Shown: positions 26,891-35,538, counted from the first letter of the stretch. The stretch is 61,557 nucleotides of DNA from DASZMX01 sp035551475 (GCA_035551475.1 DASZMX010000128.1:1-61557), one strand, 5' to 3'. Notes: a model not told the origin generated them from the letters alone. Made by a program: numbers and translations.

Positions 26891-27850
26891 CTATTTCGCG
26901 CAGCGAAATCCCGTGTTGGAGAGCCCTGTGTCGGGCGAGCACTTCATCCGCGTGGCCGGCCGGTAGCCGCCGCAATAAGAGTCATCGCAGAGAAAAGAGC
27001 CGCCGCGCAGCACGCGTTTCGGCAGGCGCGGTTCATCTGGATCGAAGCTGTCGGGAGGGCCCGGCGGATTGTGCGCCGGGCTATGCGCGTAGTAGTCCGG
27101 GCGATACCAATCCGCGCACCATTCCCAGACATTGCCGGACATGTCAAATAAATGATAACCATTGGCGGGAAACGACGCCACCGGGGAAGTCCCGGCAAAG
27201 CCGTCGCGCGCCAGGTCTTGGCGGGGAAATTCGCCCTGCCAAATGTTCGCCATCCACTGGCCGCCGGGCTGCCGCTCGCCGCCCCAAACAAAAGGCGCGC
27301 GATCCAACCCGCCGCGAGCCGCGTACTCAAATTCCGCCTCCGTGGGCAGCCGTTTGCCCGCCCAGCGCGCATAAGCTTGCGCATCATCCCAGCAAACCTG
27401 CGTGACCGGATGCCGCTCCAATCCTTGGAGATTCGAGCCGGGACCGCGCGGATGGCGCCAGTCCGCGCCCGCGACAAAGCTCCACCACCGCCCCGGGTCG
27501 TCCAGAGAAACCAGCGCGTTAGTCGGCGGCGTGAACACAAGCGCTCCCGCCGCCAGGCTGGCGGGCGGCGCGTCCGGGAAATCCTTCGGATCAGGATGGC
27601 GCTCCGCCACCGTCACATAATGAGTGGCTTCGACGAACTTTCTGAATTGCGCATTGCACACCGGCGTGCGATCCAGCCAGAAGCCGGACAATGAAACCTG
27701 GTGCAATGGTTGTTCGTCGGGTTTGCCATCCGCGCGGCCCATCCAAAAAGTCCCAGGCGGAATCCAAACCATGTCATTCGTGGGATCAGCCCAGGCGGGC
27801 GAAGAAAACAAAAAGAAGATCACTCCCGCCAAACCGACGCTGCGTTTCAC
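26891..27850 (-). CDS. Secreted formylglycine-generating-enzyme (SUMF1/FGE) homologue with both catalytic cysteines
   Basis: 319 residues. A signal peptide (VIFFLFSSPAWADP) is followed by the whole FGE-sulfatase fold: MVWIPPGTFWMGRADG, EQPLHQVSLSGFWLDRTPV, RLPTEAEFEYAARGG, NVWEWCADWY, and the C-terminal LRGGSFLCDDSYCGGYR then NTGFRC. C288 and C293 hold the C-x4-C spacing of the two copper-binding catalytic cysteines of human FGE and actinobacterial enzymes, which most SUMF1-like bacterial proteins lack. It may therefore be a genuine oxidase converting sulfatase Cys to formylglycine, but the export signal implies extracytoplasmic action. No sulfatase gene is in the window. It lies 3 bases after the HDOD regulator gene. 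Confidence 0.85.
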   Translation of the reverse strand: MKRSVGLAGVIFFLFSSPAWADPTNDMVWIPPGTFWMGRADGKPDEQPLHQVSLSGFWLDRTPVCNAQFRKFVEATHYVTVAERHPDPKDFPDAPPASLAAGALVFTPPTNALVSLDDPGRWWSFVAGADWRHPRGPGSNLQGLERHPVTQVCWDDAQAYARWAGKRLPTEAEFEYAARGGLDRAPFVWGGERQPGGQWMANIWQGEFPRQDLARDGFAGTSPVASFPANGYHLFDMSGNVWEWCADWYRPDYYAHSPAHNPPGPPDSFDPDEPRLPKRVLRGGSFLCDDSYCGGYRPATRMKCSPDTGLSNTGFRCAK

Positions 27851-27853
27851 ACC

Positions 27854-29062
27854 TCAATCTCCCCTGGCTTCATTTTCCGTGCGAGCAAAGAATTTTTCCC
27901 AATTTGGCACGTCCTGCGCGCAGCCGATGAACTGCAGATAATCCGCCCGCCACGGTTCCAGCGGCTGGCCATCGGCGGGAAAACGACTCGAAGCAATCCG
28001 GTCGGCAATATACAAGGCCGACGTCATCGTAAACCCGTTGCCCTGGTCTTCCTGCGGATCGTCCGCGCCGCCAACCGCGCTGACCACCGCCGTGGGCAGG
28101 CCCCAAAGTTCCAGCACGTACGCCCCGACTTGCGCGGGCGTCGTTTGAAATGTTTCGCGCAAACGCGGGCTCAGGGGCGATTTCGTATTGCGCGCCCCAT
28201 CGCAAGCGGCCTTGAATTGGTCGGGAAAATTATCCACCAAAATGAAGCGTCCGATCTCGTGCATAAGCCCTGCCAGGAACGCTTCCTCACCAATTTTGGC
28301 GGCCAGCCGTTTGTCGCGGCAAATATGCTGCGCCAGGCAGGCCGTTTCCCAGGAATGCGCCCACACGCGCTGCAAATCCATGTCGGGACGCTTGAGCGAT
28401 TCGTAATGACGAAACAGGCTTTGCGAAAGGACAATGGCGGCAATCATGTCCGTGCCGAGGCACATCACCGCATCGACCGGGCTCGTGATCAGGTACCCTT
28501 TGCCGAACAGCGGCGAATTCGCCAACTGGAGCGCCTTGAGCGAGAGGCCCGGATCGTCCGCCACCATGCGCGCAATCGCGGTCGTGCCCGTGCGCGTGTC
28601 TTCCAACTCATGCAACAACGATTGATGCACCTGGGAAAGCGAAGGAATGGAGCTCAACGACGTGACCACCGCCTGCAGACCTGGATTGACGATCCGTTCT
28701 TGCGCGGCGAAGCTGCGCTTGACAATGTCGCGCAGCTTCGAGGCGTCAAACGGCTTGGCAATATATTGGTGCGCCGAGGTGATGAGCGTCAGCTTGTTCA
28801 GCGCGACATATCCGGACATGATGATGCGCACCGCCGCCGGCGCCAACCCGCGCACCTTTTCGAGCAATTGGCTGCCCTGCATCCCCGGCATAAGCTGGTC
28901 CGAGAGCACCAGATCCGGGGCCTTGGCTTTGACTGCTTCGAGGGCCAGCAAGGGATCATTGAACCCCGTCACGTCCCACTCGCGGTCGATCATTTTCAGA
29001 ATCAACACCGCGGTTTCCAGAACGGGAGTCTGGTCATCCACGACGTAAAGCGTTCTTTTCAT
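27854..29062 (-). CDS. Response regulator with HDOD output domain
   Basis: 402 residues. The receiver domain (1-122) is complete: YVVDDQTPV, acceptor Asp in LVLSDQLMPGMQG, Ser in IIMSGYVAL and Lys in YIAKPFDAS. The HDOD domain (about 135-340) has the pattern SLSQVHQSLLHELEDTRTGT, ADDPGLSLKALQLANSPLFG and GLMHEIGRFILVDNF. The HDOD fold is related to HD phosphohydrolases, but metal ligands are largely missing, so these domains act in signalling rather than catalysis. The C-terminal 60 residues are variable. Only 3 bases separate it from the secreted FGE-like gene, implying cotranscription. The cognate kinase is not adjacent. Confidence 0.92.
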   Translation of the reverse strand: MKRTLYVVDDQTPVLETAVLILKMIDREWDVTGFNDPLLALEAVKAKAPDLVLSDQLMPGMQGSQLLEKVRGLAPAAVRIIMSGYVALNKLTLITSAHQYIAKPFDASKLRDIVKRSFAAQERIVNPGLQAVVTSLSSIPSLSQVHQSLLHELEDTRTGTTAIARMVADDPGLSLKALQLANSPLFGKGYLITSPVDAVMCLGTDMIAAIVLSQSLFRHYESLKRPDMDLQRVWAHSWETACLAQHICRDKRLAAKIGEEAFLAGLMHEIGRFILVDNFPDQFKAACDGARNTKSPLSPRLRETFQTTPAQVGAYVLELWGLPTAVVSAVGGADDPQEDQGNGFTMTSALYIADRIASSRFPADGQPLEPWRADYLQFIGCAQDVPNWEKFFARTENEARGD

Positions 29063-29334
29063 TTTCAGCCAGTCCCATCATACGCGAACGCCTTGCGCGA
29101 TGCACAGCATAAAGTTGACAACGAACCACCGTCGAGTTGACTCCTGGCCTCATCCGCTAAACCGCCCAACCGCGCCGCGCCTCGGCGAATAAGCTTGCCG
29201 CCCGCACGCCGCCGCGCAAAATAAACTTCCGTTGGAAGGGCGAGGCCCCGGAGCATTCCGTGCCATTGGCGCTTTCAAACCCTGCGAGGCACGCAAATCT
29301 TACCGCCGCCGCCTCCCGGCGAACCAACGTAATT

Positions 29335-29410
29335 GGGCCCGTAGCTCAGGGGTTAGAGCAGGCGACTCATAATCGCTTGGTCGCAGGTTCGAAACCTGCC
29401 GGGCCCACCA
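29335..29410 (+). tRNA. tRNA-Ile2 (CAT anticodon, lysidine type)
   Basis: A complete 76-base cloverleaf: acceptor GGGCCCG (29335-29341) pairs with CGGGCCC (29400-29406), followed by A and encoded CCA. The D-arm is GCTC/GAGC, the anticodon arm GGCGA-CTCATAA-TCGCT and the T-arm GCAGG-TTCGAAA-CCTGC. The anticodon is CAT. The anticodon stem-loop and flanks (GCAGGCGACTCATAATCGC) match the pattern of tRNA-Ile2, the TilS substrate that reads AUA after lysidine formation, rather than elongator or initiator Met tRNAs. There is no initiator-type C-A mismatch at the acceptor end. Confidence 0.93.
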
Positions 29411-29615
29411 TTCTATCCTGCTGATATTTAGCGGCGGGTAAACTGCCCAAATCGCTGCACGCCCCGACAGATGCTGTCAATTAAATCCAGCTGGTTTGCA
29501 TGCGGCGCACAGCCCCGCACCTCACACCTGTTGTCGCGCTTTCGGTCGCATTTCGACGTGCGTCTCTGATGGCCGGAATCGAGCGGTGGAGCGAATCGCA
29601 CCCTTATGACGCGGA

Positions 29616-32501
29616 CTACTTCGCGAGACGGCGAATGAGTTCCTCCAGATCGGTCACACGCTTTTCCAGTGCGTCCACCTTCGCCGCTTTTTCCTTCAAC
29701 TCCTTGAGGGTGGCGCCGCCCTCGGTGGCTTTGACAAAACAGAGGACCATGGCGCGCTGAGAGTTGGTGGCTCCGAAATCATCGAGCGCGATGCCGACTT
29801 CCGGGCCGTCACCGTTCGAGCGCATGGCAACTCCGGGATGGGACGAGGGAGCCAACATGTCGCCGATATGGATGGGGCCGTTTTCGAGCGAAACTTTCAC
29901 GGGCACGCGCCCCGCCAACACGAGCGGCTTGCCGGTCAACGGCGCGTCAGCGTAAGCCGCGCGCGCGTTGATGAGGAATCCGCCGCTGCCGTCAGAAATG
30001 ACGCCGAGGATTCCGCGGCCGTTCTTGTCACATCGGATGACGCTCTCGGGATGCTGGGGATCAGCGCAGACGATGTCGCCGGCTTCCACGTCGCTGGCGC
30101 CGGGGATGGTTTCCGCCAGGTCCGGGCTGGCGCTGGCGAGAACGCTTCCGCGGGAGCGGAGTGTTCCGGAAGTGTCGATGGACAATTGATCGGCATTTTG
30201 AGAAAGATCCCAAAATCGCAAGCGGCCGGCATTGGCGTAAACCGTCCAGGAATCGTTGCCATTGGAACGGTCGTAAGTGGAAAGGCCCCCGCCGTTTTGA
30301 GACGTGACCCCTCCGGCCACGCTGATGCCCGCGCCGTTCATCGTCTCCATTACGCCTGAGTTAATATAAAAGGCGAGTTGACCGTCGGCGAGGCTGAACA
30401 TGCCGGAGTCGGTGTCGCCCGAACCCCGGAACGCATAACCATTATTATTGACTCCGTTCGCTCCCGGCGCGCCGCCGCGCGCGTAGAGGCCATTAAAAAT
30501 GGTCTGGCCTCCGCCTTCAAACGTGACCGCTCCCGTGGCGGATAAGTTGCCGTAAACGGTGAGGGCTCCACTATTGTTCAGCTCCATCAATTTGGAAAAG
30601 GCGCCGCTGCCGTTGTCAGCGTACCATCGGTGGTAGTTCCCGGCTGCATACCATTGCGTGAACGAATCAATGCCGATCCCGTAATCCTGCCCCCAGGTGC
30701 GGAGTTTCCATCCGGCGGAATCGTTGGACGGCGGCGCGACGCCAGCGTTGTCAAATTGAATGGCGTTGCTCGTGGCATTGTTGAGATAAATGCCTCCGTT
30801 GATGGTCAGCGAGCTGTTTGCGGTGAAGGCGGTGGCGGCAACGGTTCCGGCAATGTTGACCTGCGGACCTTCAATGATTACCACCGCCATTCCATCGGAG
30901 CCGGGATGACCGGCGAGGCCGCCCGTTCCGCCCGGATAAACATAATTGGCGTCTGTAATGTTGCCGGCGTTGGTTCCGTTACCGATGATGATTGAATCGC
31001 CGTAGGATCCCCCACCCGCGCCGCCGCCGCCGTAAACCGCGGCGCCATAATTGGCGTATTGAACTGCCCCCGCCCCGCCGCCGCCGTATCCCCCGCCGCC
31101 CCCTCCCGCGCCGGTGGCAATGTTCGGATTACTGGCGCCGATTCCTCCGGTTCCGCCTACAGAACTCAGGGAAGCAACACCCACCGTGGTGATATTTGCC
31201 GCGGTGTTGGCCCCCGCTCCGCCGTTGTCACCGGAGTAATAACCCCCGCTGTTGAGAGTGGCGCCACCGGCGCCCCCTTGGCCATTGGCTCCGCCGACCG
31301 CGCCGCTGCCGACACCGTAAAGCGGGGACACGGCCGAGACGCCAGGGTTCCCGCCCGCGCCCCCAGGCGTGTCTGTCCCCCCTGCGCCACCGCCTCCAGC
31401 CATCGCGTCGAGCACGTAATTTCCACTCGTCAAATAGAAAAACGAACTGGCCTGCCCACCCTGCCCGGCGACCTGATTATTCTGGCTTGGGTTGCCGCCA
31501 GCGGCCTCCCCGGAGCCGTTGCCCGCCAGGTCAGCGGCGCCATAGTTACCGCGCTGGCCGACGATGATTGTATAGGTTTGTCCCGGCGAAACCGCCACCG
31601 TCTTTTGCACAAATGCGCCGCCGCCGCCCGAATTTCCATGCCCGCTGGTGCCGCCGCCCCCGCCAGCGCCCCATAATTTGACCATCAGCTGCGAAGCGCC
31701 AAACGGAATCGTCAAGGAATACACTCCGGAAGTGGCATAGAGCGTTGTTTGATTCGTCAACAGGCCCCCGACACTGAGCGGTGAAGGGGGAAGCTGGGCC
31801 GAAGGAATCGTGCCTGTGGAGATTTGCGAAGCATTCAAGGCGGTCAATCCGGAACCGTTGCCGCTGAAAGTTCCGCTCAAGGTGACGTTGGCCTCTCCGT
31901 TGGTCACGGCGGCGCCGGGCAGCGCTGCCAAGGGTATGGCGCCGGTGATATTTGTGCCCTTCAAATTGGTCAGCGCCCCGCCATTGCCGATGAAGTTGCC
32001 AGTGAAAGTGACGTTGGTCGCGCCATTCGTCACGACCGCGGCAGGTAGCGCCGTCAACGGAACTGTGCCTCCGTCCGCCACCGCGTTGGCGCTGGCCGCC
32101 GTCTGGGCGGTTCCGGCGTTCGCCGTGAAAACCGCGTAGGGCGTCGGCATAATCGCCTGCCGCGGACTTAAGGTGGTGAAACCATTCCCGTTATTGGTCT
32201 GCACCGCGATTTCCAGCCAGTAATTGCTTCCCGTAAAAATCCCCGACCCGAAATCCAGTGTGACCGCGAACAGCCCATTGCTGACCGCAGTCGCCGCGTA
32301 GGTCAGCGGGCCGGCGATGGCGTTGCCGTTGGAGCTCGCGTCTAATAATGTGAACGTCAGGTCAAAACTGCCATTGGCGGGCGCGCCGCCGCTGGTCAAT
32401 TGGCCTTGGTAAGTAAAGGCCGTGCCTTGGGCGTGACCGGCATTCAAATGGAAAAAAACACAGATTGCTGCAAGCAGGAACGAGAGGCGCTTCACTTTCA
32501 T
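29616..32501 (-). CDS. Large secreted glycine-rich repeat protein with C-terminal coiled coil
   Basis: 961 residues with signal peptide (about 1-25, AGHAQ). Residues 27-135 form a beta domain common to verrucomicrobial exported proteins (FTYQGQLTSGGAPANGSFDL; LSPRQAIMPTPYAVFTANAG). Two 43-residue repeats lie at about 148-233. Residues 255-545 are extremely glycine-rich (runs of GGAGG, GGGGGYGGGG) around a small carbohydrate-like motif (VSPGQTYTIIVGQRG). A C-terminal domain (about 800-925: LAETIPGASDVEAGDIVCAD; PLVLAGRVPVKVSLENGP) resembles the trailing domain of phage-tail-fibre-like and Verrucomicrobiota surface proteins. The last 32 residues form a coiled coil (KEKAAKVDALEKRVTDLEEL). This is probably a cell-surface or extracellular fibre; the trimer-like end is inferred. 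Confidence 0.8.
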   Translation of the reverse strand: MKVKRLSFLLAAICVFFHLNAGHAQGTAFTYQGQLTSGGAPANGSFDLTFTLLDASSNGNAIAGPLTYAATAVSNGLFAVTLDFGSGIFTGSNYWLEIAVQTNNGNGFTTLSPRQAIMPTPYAVFTANAGTAQTAASANAVADGGTVPLTALPAAVVTNGATNVTFTGNFIGNGGALTNLKGTNITGAIPLAALPGAAVTNGEANVTLSGTFSGNGSGLTALNASQISTGTIPSAQLPPSPLSVGGLLTNQTTLYATSGVYSLTIPFGASQLMVKLWGAGGGGGTSGHGNSGGGGAFVQKTVAVSPGQTYTIIVGQRGNYGAADLAGNGSGEAAGGNPSQNNQVAGQGGQASSFFYLTSGNYVLDAMAGGGGAGGTDTPGGAGGNPGVSAVSPLYGVGSGAVGGANGQGGAGGATLNSGGYYSGDNGGAGANTAANITTVGVASLSSVGGTGGIGASNPNIATGAGGGGGGYGGGGAGAVQYANYGAAVYGGGGAGGGSYGDSIIIGNGTNAGNITDANYVYPGGTGGLAGHPGSDGMAVVIIEGPQVNIAGTVAATAFTANSSLTINGGIYLNNATSNAIQFDNAGVAPPSNDSAGWKLRTWGQDYGIGIDSFTQWYAAGNYHRWYADNGSGAFSKLMELNNSGALTVYGNLSATGAVTFEGGGQTIFNGLYARGGAPGANGVNNNGYAFRGSGDTDSGMFSLADGQLAFYINSGVMETMNGAGISVAGGVTSQNGGGLSTYDRSNGNDSWTVYANAGRLRFWDLSQNADQLSIDTSGTLRSRGSVLASASPDLAETIPGASDVEAGDIVCADPQHPESVIRCDKNGRGILGVISDGSGGFLINARAAYADAPLTGKPLVLAGRVPVKVSLENGPIHIGDMLAPSSHPGVAMRSNGDGPEVGIALDDFGATNSQRAMVLCFVKATEGGATLKELKEKAAKVDALEKRVTDLEELIRRLAK
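31803..32060 (-). repeat. Two tandem 43-codon repeats inside the glycine-rich protein gene
   Basis: The coding repeats share the pattern PL-x-ALP-x-A-x-VTNG-x-x-NVT-x-x-G-x-F-x-GNG-x-x-LT-x-L. Copy 1 is at residues about 148-190 and copy 2 at about 190-233. Each probably forms one beta-rung; verrucomicrobial homologues often vary in copy number. Confidence 0.6.
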
Positions 32502-32772
32502 AATTTACGTCGCCGTTTGGTTTTGAATGTTTCAACCATCGATGTAGCCATGACTTTTGATCCCGGCGAGTAAATCAGAAGACAGCGACGGGGCCCTTGT
32601 TACCATTGACAAGTCTAACTTTCAAGGAAAAAACGCGTTGGCAGAATCTCGGCGTCATTACCCCAGGTTTTGCCCGCGATCTGGCTCGATGAAGATCGGT
32701 CACGCCGGATTGCCTCGCATTGAAACTCCTGGTGAATCGTTGCGGAGGTTCGGCGATACCAAGCCCGCCAGT

Positions 32773-33315
32773 TCAAGCGCGGGCGCAGGTAGATGGAGCT
32801 GGGACTTCCGCTTCGCTGGTGACCGAGGCGTCGGTGCAGCCGGCGTCGGAGAAGATTTTTTTGGCTTTGCGGGCCTGGGTGGCGTTGTCAGCGTGGACGG
32901 AAAGCAAAATGTTGCCGGCTTGAATCTTACCGGCGTAGCGCCGGGCGACAAATTCGGGAATTCCCATGCCAACCAATGCGCCAGCAATGCCTCCCACACC
33001 CGCCCCGACCGCAATGCCGCTCAACGCGGCGATCAGCGGGCCTGCGGCAATAAAGGGCCCAATGCCGGGAATCATCAACGCTCCGGCGCCGGCGAGCCAG
33101 CCAACACATCCTCCGACCACGCCGAGAGCGCTGGCGCCGGCGACGGCGCCCTCGGGCGCTTTGGTGTGATGCTCGTGGGCGAAATCGGTGGTGCCGGTTT
33201 TGTCCGGGAAAAGCACGGAAATATCGCTCTCGCGGAATCCGTGGCGTTTCAGGCCAGCCACCATGCGCTCGGCCTGGGTCTCACTATTCGCTATGCAAAA
33301 AACGGCTTTAGCCAT
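32773..33315 (-). CDS. Glycine-zipper membrane-associated stress-type protein (17 kDa general-stress-like)
   Basis: 180 residues from the ATG at 33313-33315, preceded by a clear AAGGAT ribosome-binding site; an upstream frame to 33528 is rejected for that reason. Residues 1-60 form a small alpha/beta domain (AVFCIANSETQAERMVAGLK, FRESDISVLFPDK) resembling the YsnF/GS17M-like N-terminal domain. The middle is a long alanine/glycine hydrophobic zone with glycine-zipper character (GAGALMIPGIGPFIAAGPLI; ALSGIAVGAGVGGIAGALVG). The C-terminal domain repeats the first (GNILLSVHADNATQARKAKK). Such proteins are often stress-induced and membrane-bound, with unknown biochemical role. Confidence 0.75.
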   Translation of the reverse strand: MAKAVFCIANSETQAERMVAGLKRHGFRESDISVLFPDKTGTTDFAHEHHTKAPEGAVAGASALGVVGGCVGWLAGAGALMIPGIGPFIAAGPLIAALSGIAVGAGVGGIAGALVGMGIPEFVARRYAGKIQAGNILLSVHADNATQARKAKKIFSDAGCTDASVTSEAEVPAPSTCARA

Positions 33316-33448
33316 GTAGTTATCCTTGTTTGGGATCGCTTTTTCGGCAATGGGCGCCCTGCCCCAATCGCGAGGCGGAAAAGGGTGGAAGAATGCGTAC
33401 GGCATTGCCTCAGGGTGAGGGTTGCCGCACGTTACACCACGAATTTCA

Positions 33449-34675
33449 ATGCCGAGGCTTAACGTCATTGCATGGGCGGCCGCAATCGCCGCGGTCGCCG
33501 CGGTCTGTTTTTGGCCAGACGAAGGCAAGGATCGCGCGCAACGCCTGCCGGACGGAACGATTGTTCGTCTCGCCAGCCTTTCCTACGGAAAAACTCATCG
33601 TTGTGTGACTGGAAATATTTTCCAGCGCCTCTTCGGCGGCTTTTTGCCCGCGCCGGCAGCGGGATGGATCGGGGCGAAGATCCACAGCGTCAGCAACGCG
33701 ACCGATCGACTCGTGATTTTCTTCGACTTGACGCAGCAGCGCAACGCGCGCGCGCCCGGCGGCGGTTACACGGCGACGCCCCTGATTGTCTCGGACGACG
33801 CAGGCAATGAATTCATCGAAAACGGGGAAAACGCCTACCGGTCGCAATCCTCCAACGAGCTGGTCATGGCTTTCGATATTCCCCTGGCCGGTCACTTGTC
33901 CAAAAAGCTGCATCTGCAGCTGAAGCCGCACGACTATGTCAAGAATGTTTATTGCCAGGCGGATTTCAACGCGCTCAATCCCGGACCGCGTTCTCTGTCT
34001 CATTGGCAGGGCGAAAAACTGCCGGTCACGCGCCAGCGCGATGATTTTCCCGTAACTTTACGGGCCATGGAATCTTCCGCCGAAGCGCTGGGGCCGAGCG
34101 AGGAGGGCCGGCGGTCACACCATTGGACCCGTTTTCGCTATCAACTGCCGCCCGGCGCTCCATGGCGGGTGGAAGCGTTGAAAGTCGGGGACGAGACCGG
34201 GGAATTTTATGGGGCATCACAACAGCTGGAACCCAGCGATTCCGAACAGGATTTGAATGCGCTGTTTTCATCCCAGGAGCCCTGGAAGGTTCGGCTGGAG
34301 CTGGAGCGCACGGCCGATTTCGCCTCCAACGAAGTTTGGACTTCGCCCCCAGTGGCTTTCCCAAAGACGCCGCGCCGCTTTGCCGAACCGCTCACGACGG
34401 ACTTGAACGGCTTTCATGTGGTGATCGACCGGTTAAATCGCGCGGCGCTGTGCCTCACCATTTCTCCCTCCCCAGCCGCCCGGGGCTACGATTGGACGTT
34501 CAAGGCGGGCGACGCAAAATTTGATTCCATCGGAGGCGGCGATTATGGATATCAGATTGTTTACAGCTATACGTTCGCACAACCGAACGAACGTGATTCC
34601 GTTCAGTTGACACTCTCCATTGCGAAGACTCGATCGATGGATTTTATCGTTTCGCCCACGCCGCTGCCGCCGTAA
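33449..34675 (+). CDS. Membrane-anchored or secreted protein of unknown function
   Basis: 408 residues from the ATG at 33449; nine further residues are possible from 33422. The N-terminus is a short signal or anchor (LNVIAWAAAIAAVAAVCFW). The rest is beta-rich and shows no motif I recognise: LPDGTIVRLASLSYGKTH, WIGAKIHSVSNATDRLVIFF, ELVMAFDIPLAGHLSKKLHL, GYDWTFKAGDAKFDSIGGGD. There is no obvious catalytic signature. It is divergent from the glycine-zipper gene and ends 4 bases before the convergent yqjK-like gene. Its composition matches neighbouring genes, so there is no sign of recent transfer. Confidence 0.65.
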   Translation: MPRLNVIAWAAAIAAVAAVCFWPDEGKDRAQRLPDGTIVRLASLSYGKTHRCVTGNIFQRLFGGFLPAPAAGWIGAKIHSVSNATDRLVIFFDLTQQRNARAPGGGYTATPLIVSDDAGNEFIENGENAYRSQSSNELVMAFDIPLAGHLSKKLHLQLKPHDYVKNVYCQADFNALNPGPRSLSHWQGEKLPVTRQRDDFPVTLRAMESSAEALGPSEEGRRSHHWTRFRYQLPPGAPWRVEALKVGDETGEFYGASQQLEPSDSEQDLNALFSSQEPWKVRLELERTADFASNEVWTSPPVAFPKTPRRFAEPLTTDLNGFHVVIDRLNRAALCLTISPSPAARGYDWTFKAGDAKFDSIGGGDYGYQIVYSYTFAQPNERDSVQLTLSIAKTRSMDFIVSPTPLPP

Positions 34676-34679
34676 GCCG

Positions 34680-34886
34680 TTATTTCCGAAAGAAACCGAG
34701 GATGCCCGTCAGGACGGAATGGTTGGCGAACAACCCCAAGGCGAGATCCCAACCGCGCTGCACCCAGAAGGAGGAATCAGTCAATTCCCCGGCGCGTTCG
34801 CCGAATTGCCGGCGCAGATGGTCGTTGTGGGCCGCCAATTCCCGACGACGCTGCTCGAGACGTTTTAGTTCCTTGGTATAAGCCAT
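34680..34886 (-). CDS. YqjK-like small protein
   Basis: 68 residues from the ATG at 34884-34886, overlapping the holin-like gene by 22 bases. The N-terminal half is a charged helix (KELKRLEQRRRELAAHNDHL); the C-terminal half has W-x-x-R-x-W-D-x-A-L-G-L and a short hydrophobic end (SVLTGILGFF). This arrangement and its position as third gene after DUF883- and YqjE-like genes resemble enterobacterial YqjK. The function is unknown; in enterobacteria the set is linked to membrane association of ribosomes in stationary phase. Confidence 0.6.
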   Translation of the reverse strand: MAYTKELKRLEQRRRELAAHNDHLRRQFGERAGELTDSSFWVQRGWDLALGLFANHSVLTGILGFFRK

Positions 34887-35245
34887 GCGCGATCTTTTTT
34901 TAGCTGGGAAATGGTCTCGGCAAAGAACGGTTTTTTGAGGAATGACTGCATCACGCGCCACGTCGCCAACCCGGCGAGGGCGTAAAAAAGTGCAAAGGAA
35001 CTCAACGCCCAAATCGCATGACTCCAGAACAGCACCAGCAGCAGGGTGGTCAAAATTACGGCGAACATTGCCCCGGCGAAAGCGAGCGCCAGCGCCAAAA
35101 TCACAATCACGATCGCCCGGGCGCGCTCTTCGCGCCATTCCACGCCGGCCAATTCGACCCGGCTCTCCAAAATGGCGACGAATGTTTCCAGCAAACGCCG
35201 GAGCGAATTCATCAGGCCGGATGGGCTGCCGGAGGAGTCGGTCAT
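34865..35245 (-). CDS. YqjE-like / phage-holin-superfamily membrane protein
   Basis: 126 residues. A cytoplasmic amphipathic helix (LRRLLETFVAILESRVELAG, then EWREERARA) precedes two strong membrane helices (about 44-68 and 74-98), and a basic tail follows (LKKDRAWLIPRN). This is the DUF1469/holin_3_6 layout of YqjE. The gene overlaps the DUF883-like gene upstream by 4 bases and the YqjK-like gene downstream by 22, so it is translationally coupled on both sides. It is not a phage remnant: no phage genes are nearby. Confidence 0.8.
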   Translation of the reverse strand: MTDSSGSPSGLMNSLRRLLETFVAILESRVELAGVEWREERARAIVIVILALALAFAGAMFAVILTTLLLVLFWSHAIWALSSFALFYALAGLATWRVMQSFLKKPFFAETISQLKKDRAWLIPRN

Positions 35246-35538
35246 GGTTGTTTTCGTTTGAAAAGATAACCCAGCGCCAGGCCCACCCCCAAGGCGATGC
35301 CCAGAGCGTAATAGGGTTTGTCGCGCACGAAGCTCTCCAGGGCATTTGAGGACGAAGGGGCTCCGCTATTAAGGGTGTTGATGGTCTTGTCCGCCGTGGC
35401 GAGAGCCTCGGCGAGACGATCACGAATTTCCTGCGCGCGCTCAGCCTTGTCCTCGCCCTTGCCCTTCAAAATGGCTTCGGCGTCGCGGGCCAGGGCGGCC
35501 AAATCCTCGGAAAGCCGGTCAGTCAAGTCAACACTCAT
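35242..35538 (-). CDS. DUF883 (YqjD/ElaB-like) membrane-anchored protein
   Basis: 98 residues from the ATG at 35536-35538. A long charged helix (TDRLSEDLAALARDAEAILK; AQEIRDRLAEALATADKTIN) precedes FVRDKPYYALGIALGVGLALGYLF, the C-terminal membrane anchor whose R-x-x-P-(W/Y) start is diagnostic of DUF883. In Escherichia coli, YqjD binds 70S/100S ribosomes and anchors them to the inner membrane in stationary phase under RpoS. A ribosome-tethering role is a reasonable inference here. It heads the three-gene yqj-like unit. Confidence 0.85.
   Translation of the reverse strand: MSVDLTDRLSEDLAALARDAEAILKGKGEDKAERAQEIRDRLAEALATADKTINTLNSGAPSSSNALESFVRDKPYYALGIALGVGLALGYLFKRKQP

Noticed and set aside
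27701..29140. A 479-codon plus-strand frame over the HDOD and FGE genes
   Set aside because: The opposite strand encodes complete REC, HDOD and FGE domains.
34865..35245. Holin-like protein as evidence of a prophage
   Set aside because: It belongs to the YqjE-like DUF1469 group, is coupled to DUF883 and YqjK-like genes, and no phage gene is near.
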